Shown here: one piece after another, positions 35,880 through 48,698 of the stretch | How the letters are laid out: each line of letters opens with the position of its first letter | How positions within the stretch are numbered: position 1 is the first letter of the stretch | Origin: Pampus argenteus | Taxonomy: Eukaryota; Chordata; Actinopteri; Scombriformes; Stromateidae | Assembly: GCA_036937835.1 (NCBI GenBank) | Contig: CM072878.1 | Location: 283,001 to 347,000, forward strand | Direction: 5' to 3' | DNA length: 64,000 nt | Made by a program: the position numbers and the translations under genes | The notes under the pieces: model-generated | Told to the model about the DNA's origin: nothing | The model's database searches: none | The model's input: the letters and a program-made list of their open reading frames with translations, nothing else

Positions 35880-36813
35880 CCTTGGAGGCGAGGCTTAGCG
35901 ACTTAGAGACACGGTACCGCACCACTGAACAGTCACAGAAGGGAGCTTTAGCTAGCCATCAACCGGTAGTTCCCAAGGCTGGGTGACTGTTCGAAGGAGG
36001 CAAACAGAAGCCCACGGTACACCACCAACCGCTCCACTCGAACATTATTAGGAATCACTCCATTAACTTTCACTGCTATGCCAACGACACCCAATTTTAT
36101 TTATCGATAAAGCCTGATGAAACCACTTAACTAAACTCCAAGCATGCATTAAGGGTATAAAAAATTGGATGACTCACAATTTACTGATGCTAAATTCAGA
36201 TAAAACTGAAGTTCTTGTAATTGGACCCAAACCCACCTCAGAAACTTTCCAGACATTTAGTTGCCTTAGACGGGCCTCCAGCTCCACCGTAAAGAATCTT
36301 GGAGTTTTCTTTAATCAGGATTTGATCAGGATTTAATGACCACATAAAACTAATTTTGAGGACTGCATTCCACCTACGTAACATTGCCAAAATCAGACGC
36401 ATCATATCTCAAGCGGACGCAGAATAACTAGTCCATGCATTTGTTACTTCTAGGCTGGACGATTGTAACTCCTTATTATCATGCTGTTATCTTAAGACCA
36501 ATTCTCATTTTAACATTCATGTAATTCATTATAATTCATTGTGAGTGTACAATATGTGTGTGTTGATTTGTTCTGTACATGTGACATCATTGCACGTCTG
36601 TCCGTCCTGGGAGAGGGATCCCTCCTCTGTGGCTCTTCCTGAGGTTTCTTCCACCTTTTTCCCTGTTAAGAGGTTTTTTGGTGGGCAAGTTTTTCCTCAC
36701 TAATCGAGGGTCTAAGGACAGAGGGTGTCACTCCCTGTACAGATTGTAAAGCCCTCTGAGACAAATGTATTTTGTGACTTTTGGCTATACAAATACATTT
36801 TGATTTGATTTGA
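35880..36813 (+). mobile_element. L2/CR1-type LINE, copy A4 (large internal deletion)
   Basis: The first part (35880-36040) is homologous to the start of ORF1 in copy A1 (LEARLSDLETRYRTTE, then GCAAACAGAAGCCCACGGTA). It then jumps directly to the reverse transcriptase catalytic region (AACATTATTAGGAATCACTC, with ATGCCAACGACACCC where active copies have a YADD codon set). After further deletions it reaches the 3'UTR and (ATTTG) tail. YADD is YAND here, so it is dead. The ORF1-to-RT jump removes most of the element. Confidence 0.83.
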
Positions 36814-39164
36814 CTTAGTTTAGAGTGTTAGTATGCTAATATCTGCTTCTTTTTTTTTTCTAAAAGCCACAAGTGTCAACCTTCTATCATCTGGGAGCCA
36901 TGAATATCTGTATTACATTTTCATTTCAAAAAAACATGCCACTTACTCAAGAAAGAAACATGTCTTGTGGGTACACTACATTCAGGCTACATTTCCTTGA
37001 ACAAACTGGCCTCTCTGCCTCTCCTGTAATGTGTTTTTCCTGATGAACATGTGCATATAGAGAGACCTTTGATGTTCAGGATTGCCTAAGAAGCTGTCAT
37101 GATGTATATGAAGTGAGGTCCGTATGAAAAAAGCATTAATGAGAGCATTGCCAACAGCAGGGTTTAAAATAACAGGTTTAATTTTTCTTATTAAGATTCT
37201 TGAATGGGTTCTTTATTTGGAGTTTAAACTCATACCAACACATGATGGGTCAATAATACAGAAGTAGGACGACCAATAATGGAACTTCATTTATATTATG
37301 CACCATGTAATATTACAGTTAAACTGTCTGAGCAGAGATTCATTTGTTCAAACCAGCACAACAATACACTTTAAACAGTTCTCTGTGCAGTGTGGGCAGG
37401 GCAAAGTGAATATATTCATCCTTCTCAACAGACTAATTAGACCGAACAACAGACCATCAACTGAACACACACACACACACTGGTGTAATGGTGATAGCAC
37501 CTATAGGTGTTTCCTATATTCTACCAGTCTAGACCTACCTGAGTAGAAGACAGTATCTCCAAGGTAAACTGAAACTGATTAAAGTAAAATGCAATTGAAT
37601 ACAAAAGTCCTCACCGGTGGAGGATGTCCGGTTCAGTTCAGTTTTATAAAAATAAACATTTACAGAACCACTGAAAATGCTGGAGGTGAACAATCTTCAA
37701 GAAAACAGAAATAAAATCTGTTATTAGAAACTCTGAAGTTTTCTTCTGTGTGTGAGTCAGGATGTTGGCATACTGCCTTTCGTAATAAGATAAGGCAAAA
37801 AGTATGTAAGCCAGAGAAATTTGTTATGTTCAATATGAAATGGCTTTGAATATAATGAAATACAAACATATTTACATATACAGTGATTACTTACAAAAAG
37901 CAAACACGTTCACAATATTAATGTACAAGTAGAATATGGTTCATTCATATTTTTAGAATTACTATGGATCAACAGGAGGATGGTATAATGACAAATGGGT
38001 TGGTAATAATGAACCTACAGAGAATAAAGCTCTGAAAAATAGTTAAATACATTTAAAAAATAATTGTAACCTCAACTCCAAATGAATGCTAACATTGCTC
38101 TATATCCGCTGGTTATGTCATATATTGCTAACAACTTTGACATATCATTAAAAAGTGACACAAAAACACTTGACCCAGACACAAGCACATTAGCTTGTTT
38201 CTGCAGCCCCTAAGTGACCAAAAATTCATTTTTTTCATTGTTTTTGTTTTTATTACATAAATGTCACTTCATCACATGGCTAGCTGCTGCTCCATTAGCT
38301 TTTGTAACTAAATGCAATAATTCATTCAGCATTGCTCTGATTTACTACTACATGAGACAACTCTACTACACCACTACAGAAATGAAAACCTACAGGATTT
38401 TCATCAAGTTAAACAACAATTAGGCAAAGCGCCCATGAAAATTTGCTTATGTCAACCTAATATGCTTCATCCATATCCACCAAGGCTCTCTTCTAATATC
38501 ATTTTCCAAACGTATGCTGTAATCATTATAACATTTCTGTCTATAAAAAGAAAAATCAGCCCACTGTGTCCTGCTATTGTTACAGTCTGTCAGAACTAGC
38601 CTCACTTCATACCGATAATTACAAGCAGCTGAATCTGAAAATCTTTCATGTCATCTCATCTGTAATTGAGATACTGAGACATTGTGACTTTTTATAGCGA
38701 CCAGCAGTTATAATCGTATATATAATAACAGTATATAGTTAGTATTATCCAGTGCGATTAAAGTCAGAATAAAGGGTGCTAAAAACAGGACTATTTGTTT
38801 TAATTAAACAACGACATTACATAGTTTTTGTGTGTGCATGTCCACTTTGCTCAATCTGCTGTTCTTTTCCTGTCCATCCTGACGGGGCATTGATTAGTCC
38901 CTGTTAGCGTGCCCCAGTAAAAGTGTGGGGTCAGGGGAGAGCTGGAAGGCATGATGGTTAACTGTAGTGTCTATGCATGAGCAAGTGTACATTTTATAAA
39001 AGGTTAGATATAATTATATTCCAAATATGAAATTGAGGCGAGGTGAAGGTAAAAGAAGAGACTATGTGGTGGTGGGGGGTGTGACAACTTTTAAACATGG
39101 TTTATTAAGTTTATTTTGTTCTATTGTGCATGTAATACATTTACTTTACAGAGGGGAAAGGAGC
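36814..39164. other. No gene or repeat recognised
   Basis: About 2.3 kb of AT-rich sequence with only a (CA)n run near 37462-37481. ORFs are short and lack domains. Confidence 0.5.
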
Positions 39165-39419
39165 CTATAGCTCAGGGTTGGGAAACTACGGCCCATGAGC
39201 CACATACAGCCCGTTTGCCTTTTTCTTACGGCCCGCCAAAGATTTAATAAGGAATGGACAACTAAATACTTTTTCACTGAAGTACGTTACGTTTTTTAAG
39301 GACTACAACCTCAGCTGTCACTTTTCCACCAAGCATGCTAATTATGGTAACAATCAGTCAATGCAAGAAAAGCTACTGCACAGAGATTGGCAGCTAGTTA
39401 TTTACTGGCATTCAAATTA

Positions 39420-40902
39420 GCAAAGACCAGTAAGCCTTTCTCCAAAGGGGAGTTTCTCAAAGAGTGCATGGTAGAGACAGCAGCTATTTTGTGACCTTAG
39501 CAAGAACAAATTAAAAAAAATATATATATTTTACACTATATTCTTTGACAATGGATAGGGGTGTGACGAGATCTCGTGTGAATTTGCGAGATTTCTCGTC
39601 GGGTTGGAAATCGGTCTCGCAAGATTTGTTGCCCAACAAGCAGCCGGAAAACACATGCATAACTATTTGCGACGCCCCCGCCACTTTTAAATTGTGATCC
39701 AACAAGCAGCCGAATGACATCGCAAAACAATGATGTCGGAAAACAAAAAAACAAAGTAGTTAGTTAAATAAAAAGTCTGTTGTCCAGGCATTCATATTTG
39801 TAATTTAGTTTTCTTAAAATCTCGTCTCGTCACGATCTCGTGAACCCAATCTCGTGTCTCGTCTCGTCTCGTGAACTGAGTGTCTCGTCGTGTAACGACA
39901 TAAAGGACACCGCTCATTTTATAATTTTTATCAGAGGGATTAATGACAATTTTGAGATAATAGAGTTTTTGGCCATGGAATCCGTAAAGGGGAAAACGAG
40001 GGGAGAGGATTTGTATAACAGCATGTCAGTGTCAATGGAAATGCAAGCTACCTTGGAGTGTGCTCATTAACGTTACCACAGATGGATCCCAAATCTGACT
40101 GGAAAAAACGTTGGATTGCTCAAAATAATCCAGGACCGGGTGAAATAGGACAACCCTGAGCAGAATGTAATTTTCTTACATGGCATAATCCACCAGGAGG
40201 CACTGTGTAAATCTGTATTGCAGCTTGACTATGTAGTGAAGCCAGTTGTAAAACTCATAAACTTTATTCGAGCAAGAGGACTTCAGCATCGTCAGTTTAT
40301 TACGATTCTTGAAATGACGCTGTTCACCAGGACTTGCTTTACCACTCCAATGTCCACTGGTTAAGTTTGGGGAAAGTGTATCAATGAGTGTGAGAGCTCA
40401 AATAAGGCATTGTGATTTAGCTTTTGCTGTGGACATACTGACACACATGAATGAGCTGAACGTAAAGCAACAAGGGAAAGATCAGTTTGTCCATGATATG
40501 TGCACAAACGTCAGAGCCTTCAAAACCAAGCTCGCCTTATTCTCAAAGCAAATGTCAAACAAGTCATTCGCTCATTTCCCCACACTGGTAACACGGAATG
40601 AGGCCCCTCTACTTGTGAAAAAATACAGGAAATCACTGAATGACCTGCATGGAGAATTCTGCCGTCTGTCTGATTTTGGAAAAATTGACAAGTCACTTCA
40701 GCTGGTTTCATGTCCCTTCACACAAGATCCTGAAACAGTGCTAAAAGAGTTGCAGTTGGAACTGATTGATCTCCAATGTGACACTGTTATGAACTCTCTT
40801 AAACTGGATGAGTTTTATGCTTCATTAAGTGCAGTCAAATTTCCAAACATCCAGAAGATGGCACAGAGGATGCTGGTGTTGCTTGGCTCTACATTTGTGT
40901 GA
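39420..40902 (+). pseudogene. hAT transposase relic split by a MITE
   Basis: Before the MITE the frame has KPFSKGEFLKECMVETAAIL. It ends near LTMD, just before the catalytic DES motif. After it comes NDIKDTAHFIIFIRGINDNF and EDLYNSMSVSMEMQ. A later ORF (40384-40902) has DLAFAVDILTHMNELNVKQQ and FAHFPTL, a GTF2IRD2-type C-terminal region, ending LLGSTFV-stop. Stops lie between the parts (for example 40069), so it is not functional. Confidence 0.8.
39555..39887. mobile_element. Nested non-autonomous element (CTCGT-rich ends)
   Basis: It starts AGGGGTGTGACGAGATCTCG and ends with CTCGTCACGATCTCGTGAAC and a CTCGTCTCGTCTCGTG run. These are subterminal inverted repeats common in fish hAT-type MITEs. 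The right terminus seems trimmed, and no clear duplication is visible. It interrupts the hAT transposase relic. Confidence 0.6.
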
Positions 40903-40978
40903 TGAACATAAACAAAGCACCCCATAGATCTGTTCTGTTGCCCCTGAGCCAAAAAGTTTGCCCACCCCTGCTATAGCT

Positions 40979-41445
40979 TGATGTAGTTTTCTTCATTTTT
41001 TGTTTCATTTATTCAACATACCAACACATCAATTCCTAGTTTTTTTTTAAAACAGATTTTCTCTTTTCAAACTTTTTTCCTTTCTCCTTCCACTTTGTGC
41101 CTTTCTCCTGTCTCTCCAAATTTCTTCTCCTCTCCTCTCTTCCACTCCCTTCTTCTGGCAGTAAGGATGGAAAATTGTGCGCTTGACTCTGGAGTACTCA
41201 TTGAATGGAGACCTGTTGTCTTGGCCTTGAACGATCTGTCCCCATTTGTCCTCCTCTGACTATTCCCTCTACCTCTCCTCTATACTTTTTCTTTTCTCTT
41301 GTCTTCATGTGCCATTTTCCCCTCCAGTTCAGCCAATGGGAAAGGTGATAGCCCATTGTTTCTTGGTTTTTTGTCTCTGTTCCTTGATTGCACTGAAATT
41401 AAAGTGGCATCAAGTGACATCTCATCCAGCCTCTTACCTCTATCA
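40979..41445. other. No feature seen
   Basis: Pyrimidine-rich stretch without recognised gene or repeat. Confidence 0.5.
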
Positions 41446-41785
41446 GGGGTGGCAGTAGCTCAGTCCATAGGGACTTGGCTTGAGAAACCAGAGGGTGGCG
41501 GTTCACGTCCCACATGGACCAAAAATATGGAAGGTGGGCTGGTAGCTGGAGAGGTGCCAGTTCACCTCCTGGGCACTGCCGAGGGGCCCTTGAGCAATGC
41601 ACTGACCCCCCCCCCCCAACTGCTCACGGGGCGCCGGTTTGGCTGGCTGCCCATCACTCCACCAACTCATGCTGTCTATGCCTTGTACTGCATGTCTGTG
41701 CCGTTGCGTGTGTGTGTGTAAAATGAAAAAAAAATAGAGTGATAAGATTATTTCTAAGATAAATAAAGTATATCTTCTTCTTCTT
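41446..41785 (+). mobile_element. tRNA-derived SINE
   Basis: The head has a Pol III A-box-like TAGCTCAGTCCATAGG (41456-41471) and a B-box GGTTCACGTCC (41500-41510) at tRNA-like spacing. A body follows (GGGCACTGCC, GAGGGGCCCTTGAGCAATGC, a C-run, GTCTGTGCCGTTGCGTG), then the LINE-like end AAGATAAATAAAGTATA with (CTT)n. The layout of tRNA head, body and LINE-derived tail is that of fish tRNA SINEs. It is not a tRNA gene because no acceptor stem closes. Confidence 0.85.
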
Positions 41786-42186
41786 GTGAGTTTTAGCTAA
41801 CTTTCATTTTTATGTCTTTCGTCTTGGACAACCACTTCCCAACTCTGAAAACACACGAGACATGTACGCAATCAGCTGTTTCTTATCCAGTTAGGATACA
41901 GAGGGCTCGTTCTCTCCCCCTTGCCTACGGGCTCCTGTGTGCGGGGTGAAAAAGTGTTTTGCTTTGGACTCAATGCACTCTGTGACCTCTCTCTTCATTT
42001 TCTGACGTCATAAGAATGATAAAAAGCCTTGTACGCAACATCATATAAGGACAGAGTGGGTGAGTCGGGGCTCTGTTAACATCATCCCCTGCCTGCCAGA
42101 TGAACACACACACACACACACAGACAAAATGCTGTATCATGAATGAATAGGTAGCTTCCAAAGCAAACACACTGCGAGTGTGTGTG

Positions 42187-42217
<31 letters not shown>

Positions 42218-42774
42218 TGTACGCTAATTTATGACATTACCTTGACTTCTTGAAATAAATAATTAGCATTAATAATTTGTTTGATTCTCGTTGACCCTCT
42301 CTGCTTCCTCCTGAACACTTCATGGTCGGAGCTTCAGCATGAGCAGGTAGCATACACACAGGCCATCTGCTTAAACCCCCCCCCCACACACACACAGACG
42401 TTACACACCTACATTGGGACATTTGGATGGTATCCTTCACAAATAATTATACACATTAAATGCACATATATTATCGGGAATAAACTTGACAAAATGTTTA
42501 CAGAGCTACACATAAGAAGTTTCATTTATAATTTATTTGTGTAGCTCTGACTGGCTGAGCAACACTGCTGCTCTGCTGGAATGAGCAAGTCCAGCCAGGA
42601 ATGGCGTAGTGTCGGAAATTGGGGGTAATATTGGTGTTTCCTCATCTGTTGCTGTTCCCATCCAAGTTACCTAAGCTTGAGTGGAAACATACTGCATAGC
42701 ACAAATTGATTGGTGGTATGACTTGATTTATAACATACTATTTTCTAAATATTGGACTGTTTTATCCTCTTCTG
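41786..42774. other. No gene; simple repeats
   Basis: Contains (CA)n at 42104-42121 and (GA)n at 42190-42217. Nothing else recognised. Confidence 0.5.
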
Positions 42775-43056
42775 ATCAAATCAAATCAAATCAAATTTTA
42801 TTTATATAGCCCAAAATCACAAAATACATTTGTCTCAGAGGGCTTTACAATCTGTACAGGGAGTGACACCCTCTGTCCTTAGACCCTCGATTAGTGAGGA
42901 AAAACTTGACCACCAAAAAACCTTTTAACAGGGAAAAAGGTGGAAGAAACCTCAGGAAGAGCCACAGAGGAGGGATCCCTCTCCCAGGACGGACAGACGT
43001 GCAATGATGTCACATGTACAGAACAAATCAACACACACATATTGTACACTCACAAT
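42775..43056 (-). mobile_element. Short L2/CR1-type LINE tail (A6), 282 bp
   Basis: The minus strand reads ATTGTGAGTGTACAATATGT to the CTATATAAATAAAATTTG and (ATTTG)n tail. A probable 6-bp target duplication TCTGAT lies at 42771-42776 and 43058-43063. The 5' start is the same base as in the copy at 59231. Confidence 0.88.
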
Positions 43057-43409
43057 GTCTGATGTCAATAGAATGTGGTTTAAATGATTCTGAGATAATA
43101 ATTATTAATTAATGGTATTAAAATTATAATCCCCAAAACAAAAAACACATTTACATTACTGTTTTGTCTTTTTTTTAAACATTGATATCAGACTTACTGC
43201 TTACTGTTCACACTCCTACAGCTGTATTAGTGACACATTAAAGGTATACTGTAGTTTTATTGCAAACAGACAAAAGTTATGTTTGTATTCAGGTTTATTC
43301 ACCCAAACACATTGTGTGTATCTTTGAGGTCTACCAAATGTCATTGATGCATTTTCTTCCTCATAAAACATCTGCAAAGCTGAACTTTTCAAAAGTACTT
43401 AACATTTCA

Positions 43410-43475
43410 TGAGACAAATGTATTTTGTGATTTTGGGCTATATAAATAAAATTTGATTGATTGATTGATTGATTT
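43410..43475 (+). mobile_element. L2/CR1-type LINE tail (A7)
   Basis: TGAGACAAATGTATTTTGTG to a (GATT)n tail, the last 65 bases of the A family. Confidence 0.8.
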
Positions 43476-43595
43476 CCATCCTTGTTTACTAACTTCCAGT
43501 CTTCTTCTTTCCTGTCTTTAGCTGATGCAATGCTACATTTCTTGCTGCATTACCATCACCACCCGTAGATCAGTAAAATTGTGTGAAACATTAGT

Positions 43596-43646
43596 GGAAT
43601 GTGCGTTGTACTTCCCAGTACAATGACAATAAAGATGACTCTGATG
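43596..43646 (+). mobile_element. Possible LINE 3' tail
   Basis: GTACAATGACAATAAAGATG resembles the last bases of Rex-like LINEs, compare ACAATGACAATAAAGTTG at 50080. Too short to classify firmly. Confidence 0.4.
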
Positions 43647-43765
43647 TATCTGCATCCTCCTGTATGCGAACAAACAATGGCATAATGGAAAAAGACCAAT
43701 TACTGACAAACGTCTTTATTAAAACTATTCTTTTGTTACCTCCAAATCAACAAGCATTGAAGTCT

Positions 43766-44375
<610 letters not shown>

Positions 44376-46608
44376 AGAAATTTATATACCTTAATGTCAT
44401 TTCTCTGTACAATTGGGATGTTGTTACTGTGTGCCGTCCGTACTCGATCTACTTCCAGCTGGAGCATGTTTCCTTATCAATTAGCAGTGCTAATTGATGT
44501 ACAAATTGTGCTGCATAAAGGAGATCACTCACTGCTTAGCATGCAGTGAGTTATGGAAATGCTCCTGGTGCAAATTAGTATGCTAGTTAGCGCAACAGTG
44601 AATATATATATTTTTTGTGACTTCCCAAAAAGAGTTCTTTTCAGCACATTTCCTCTTGGTGATGCCTACAATTTTGTTAACAATAAAACCAACTTTACAG
44701 CATTTATTTATTTATTTTCTAAGTAAAGGGTTAGGGTAAAGTCCTCCACCTACAAAACGTGCTGTATCTGCCGCTCTTATTATAGAAACACCACACAGTG
44801 CACACATAAAAATAATTACTTCACTATTTTGTTGGCTGCCGCAGCAGAACTCAGGGTAAATACTGATTTCATGATGTTGCTGCAACCCTCTGCTTTCAGC
44901 ATCACAATATTCTCTGCTTCCCTCCCTCCACACACACATAGACACACATTAACACGCACAACTAGGGAGCACAGGGTTGCATAGAGGTGGTTACTAAGCA
45001 ACAAGCATCCTCTAGCTCTTCCTACACATTCAGAATAGTGCTGAATACACACCAAAAACACAAGGATTCAGAATTACATGCACCCACACGAATGTGTACA
45101 CACACACACACTGAAAGACATCCACATTGCTGTAATGCGAGCGGTGACATTGTGAGAGTGTGACATCCTTATTTCCAGATGAACTGTCTAAAACAGCATC
45201 TGCTTCCTCCAGAGAGACTGAGTGAATAAATGCATCTCTTTAGCCGATGACTGCCAGATCAGCTGAGCTCAATGCAGTAAAATAGCTTCAGCTAATTAAT
45301 TAAGTGCAGGCTTTTTCTCTCCACCCATACAGACCACTGGTAGTAAACACACTAATTGTGTATTTTTTTTAACAGACCCTCTAACAGTCTGAATCTCATT
45401 TTCCAGGGAGCTCTATGTATATCAAAGCAAACGAAAACAGCACTAATCCATTAAAATAGAAGCCAGTGCAATTATAATCTTAGACAGTAAAACAAAGCAT
45501 GAACACATTAATGCAAACCACTGAGACCAGACAGGGATAACCAGTACCATTCGTGTTACAAATGAGCGATTCGAATTTAGGTTTCTGTTGTGGCTTATTC
45601 CAGCTGCTAAAAAAGCTTAGTTCCTTCATTGTGCATTGATTTGCAGAGTGTCAAAATGTGGCTGTCATGTAACTGTATAAACTAATTAGATAATCCATTA
45701 TGGAGTACTGTACTGCATAGGTCTCATTTATCAAGCAACATAATATGCATGAATTAAAGAGGACTGATATATTACACATGTGTACGTCATATCATGTGAC
45801 ATGTCTTTGTTTTTCTTTTTTTAAAGGAATTATTAGGTGTATTGTTCAAATATAAAATATGTAGGGCCTTTTGATGACCAACTGCCCTTTGACAATGACC
45901 AAACACTGTTGAGTGTGAAAGTTCATTTTTTCAATCTGAACGTATTACTCTGTTGCATTTTTCACTATTTTCTTGACAAAACAGTTCCAAGTTTTATGCT
46001 GTGTCACTCTCTTTTCTTTTCTGCTAAAATGAACTAATAATCCTGCATCATAAAATAATAATGATTTTCATGACACAAGTAAACAGAAATGTGGTATTTC
46101 TGGAAGAAAGTGAAACTGATTGGATTGTTTTATATATTACAGATGCTGGACCATCTCTGTCACTCGGAGTGCTGCCATGGGACGATCTTATTGATTGACA
46201 GCTGGATTATTGGAGAGTGACAGTCAATTGACTGCACGCTGTCAGAATGGACGACGTCACCTGATAGATGCATCACGAGACACAAACACAAAGCTAGAAG
46301 CACACATGCGTGCAGTGTTGAACATAAACACAACATCATAAACTCATTTGCAAGCAAAGAATACACAATAACTCACCCCCCCACACACACTCACACAACA
46401 CTTTATGTAGGAACATACACAGATGAGTATTGTTCCAAGCGTGCCAGAGGATGTCGGCGGTGCAGCTAGCTGAATGCATTTACTATAAATACACACATCA
46501 TCATCATAACGCTCCACACACACACACAATCATTAGAGCACAAATACTCTGAGAAGCACTCTGACAGGAGGGAGGATGAGAATAGAAGAAAAAAACACAG
46601 GATGGAGG

Positions 46609-46643
<35 letters not shown>

Positions 46644-48330
46644 TGTGAGATACACTGACTCCCCCGATGAAGCCACCACACCAATCTATCTCTCTGATTT
46701 TATTACCTGATCAATTACTCCCATTTCACCTCTCATCTTCTTTCTTCTCTTCTGGCTGCTCCTCCTCTCTCTGATTTATCTCCTCCTCCCTTCATCCTCC
46801 CATCCACTCACCCCCTTTCTCTCCTCTCCTCCCTCCTATACTATCTTTAATTCTTACTTTTAACTGCTGATTCACAAACACATTTATCTACCCCCCCCCC
46901 CTCCTCCAGCCTTGATTTCTATCACTTTGTGTGTACACTACAGTGTAAAATGTTTCACACTAAACTCATCACTTTGTTCTGCTGCATCATAGTCAAGTGA
47001 GCTGCAAGGAACAAAGAGTGAACACATGTGAACTAGCTAATGAATGATACGACACGTCTGTTAACTCATCTTTAATTCAACAATCATTTATTGATCGCTT
47101 CTGTTGTACTTAGACTTGTTGTCCATAGAACCATGCTGGTAGATACTGTAGCAGTGTTTATATGGATGATAATCTTTGCAAATAAGCACCACTTTTATGA
47201 TTTTTGATGTCTAAGATTATAAACAAACAACACCATTGCATGACGTCAATGTCCCCACCATTACAACTTGAAAAGATATAATTTGACAATGCTATAATAA
47301 TAATTAATTAATTGCTGAAAAGTTTGAGTTAAGCTTAAGTGTGAGCTAGCCACTCATTAGCAATAATCACAACTAGAGGCTATAAAGGCGACTAGTGAGA
47401 AGATGAGTTTCTGTGATATTTAGTATCCACGACAACCTCTGTAATCTCATTTAGCCACTTGTTAGAAAACACTTTGTTACATACTAACATAGACGGTGGG
47501 ACTGTGTAATTTCAGCATGAACAAGTGATTCTTATATTTCTGTGCGTGAGTGTGTTTGGCAAAGTGTACTGGACAGGATAATGTGATTAGTTCCGAGTTA
47601 CCCATTAATATTTGCTCATCTGTACACACACTCCCATAAATGAGACTTCAGAGGCAGGTAAACAGGAAGTGGGGTGATTGAATTAGGGAGGAGAGCCTTT
47701 CCAAACACACAGGACCATCTGAGAGAAAGACAAGGACATGGACAAAGAGGGGAAACAGATAGGGGACAGGAAGCACTGATACAGGAAATGATTATGAGAC
47801 AAACCGATCAATGCAGGCAGGCAGTAACACAGTGCATTACTGCTGTGTTGTTTAACAGTATGATGAATTTGTTTTGCACCAGCATTTGGGTAATGCACAC
47901 TGACAGAAGTTTTCCTCAGTATCTGTTAGTGTCATTTGCTAGTTATCAGTGCACTTTCACAGTCATTCAGGAATCTATTTCTGCATTCAGCAACATGCTA
48001 CATGCAAACAAACTCAACTAAACTGAAAGTGAAGGATCGAAGCGGATTTTAATTTGTTTCTAATTGTCTTGTAATCTTTTAATTGTCTTATAATTGAAAT
48101 TTGCTGTTGCTTGTTTCTCATATCAATGTCCTGTATTAAATTTTACTGGTTTTCCAGTAATATGTCATTGGAAATTATAGTAGACGTTAGCGGGAAAAGC
48201 ATGTGAAAATAGTAATAGTAGTAGTGTGTGTTGCACTGTACTGTACACTACAGGCTTTTACTAGAAAAGGGGTTTGTTTCCATTTAACCTGCTATTTATA
48301 CATACAGTGAAACTCTAACCCCTGCTTTGA

Positions 48331-48364
<34 letters not shown>

Positions 48365-48667
48365 TTAACATGGGAGGCTGTCTCCATGGATACAAAAGTG
48401 CTCCTTGATTGCTAAAACAGGACAGCGAGCAGCACTCTTATTATCCAAACAACATTATATGCATTGTCCTACATGTGAGCAGCTAGGGGGAAGGAAGGAA
48501 AACAAATCAGGAATCACAGCAAACCACCAGAGAAAATAGGTGTAAAGAGACTGATGGGGGAAGGAGGCCTAAGATAAAAATGAACACACAGAGCAGGGAA
48601 TGAGGATGCTTTAGTTTGAGTGACTATCATCATTCAATATAAAACTCTAAAAGTTTTGCCAAAGGCA

Positions 48668-48673
<6 letters not shown>
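44376..48673. other. No gene recognised; simple repeats
   Basis: About 4.3 kb, AT-rich, with (TG)n at 46612-46642, (CA)n at 48332-48363 and pyrimidine-rich DNA at 46720-46900. No transposon ends or Caskin exon recognised. Confidence 0.5.

Positions 48674-48698
<25 letters not shown>
48674..48698. repeat. (CA)n at the 5' edge of a LINE
   Basis: Twelve CA units ending exactly where LINE copy C coding sequence begins. Confidence 0.93.

Larger units (their letters stand above)
39173..40970 (+). mobile_element. hAT transposon (Charlie/GTF2IRD2-like) with nested MITE
   Basis: Left end CAGGGTTGGGAAACTACGGC and inverted right end CAGGGGTGGGCAAACTTTTT, flanked by the exact 8-bp duplication CTATAGCT (39165-39172 and 40971-40978). 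Plus-strand transposase remains occur on both sides of a nested element at about 39555-39887. Same family as the copy at 34168-35213, but in the other orientation. Confidence 0.9.

Noticed and set aside
39840..39900. Start of an apparent ORF MNPISCLVSSRE fused to a hAT domain
   Set aside because: The N-terminal codons are nested MITE sequence; the hAT frame only resumes at NDIKDTA.
41456..41510. Possible tRNA gene
   Set aside because: A and B boxes are present but no closed acceptor stem or anticodon arm; the body and tail show that it is a SINE.
47674..48021. Plus-strand 115-residue ORF
   Set aside because: No family resemblance, no neighbouring splice-consistent exons; likely chance.
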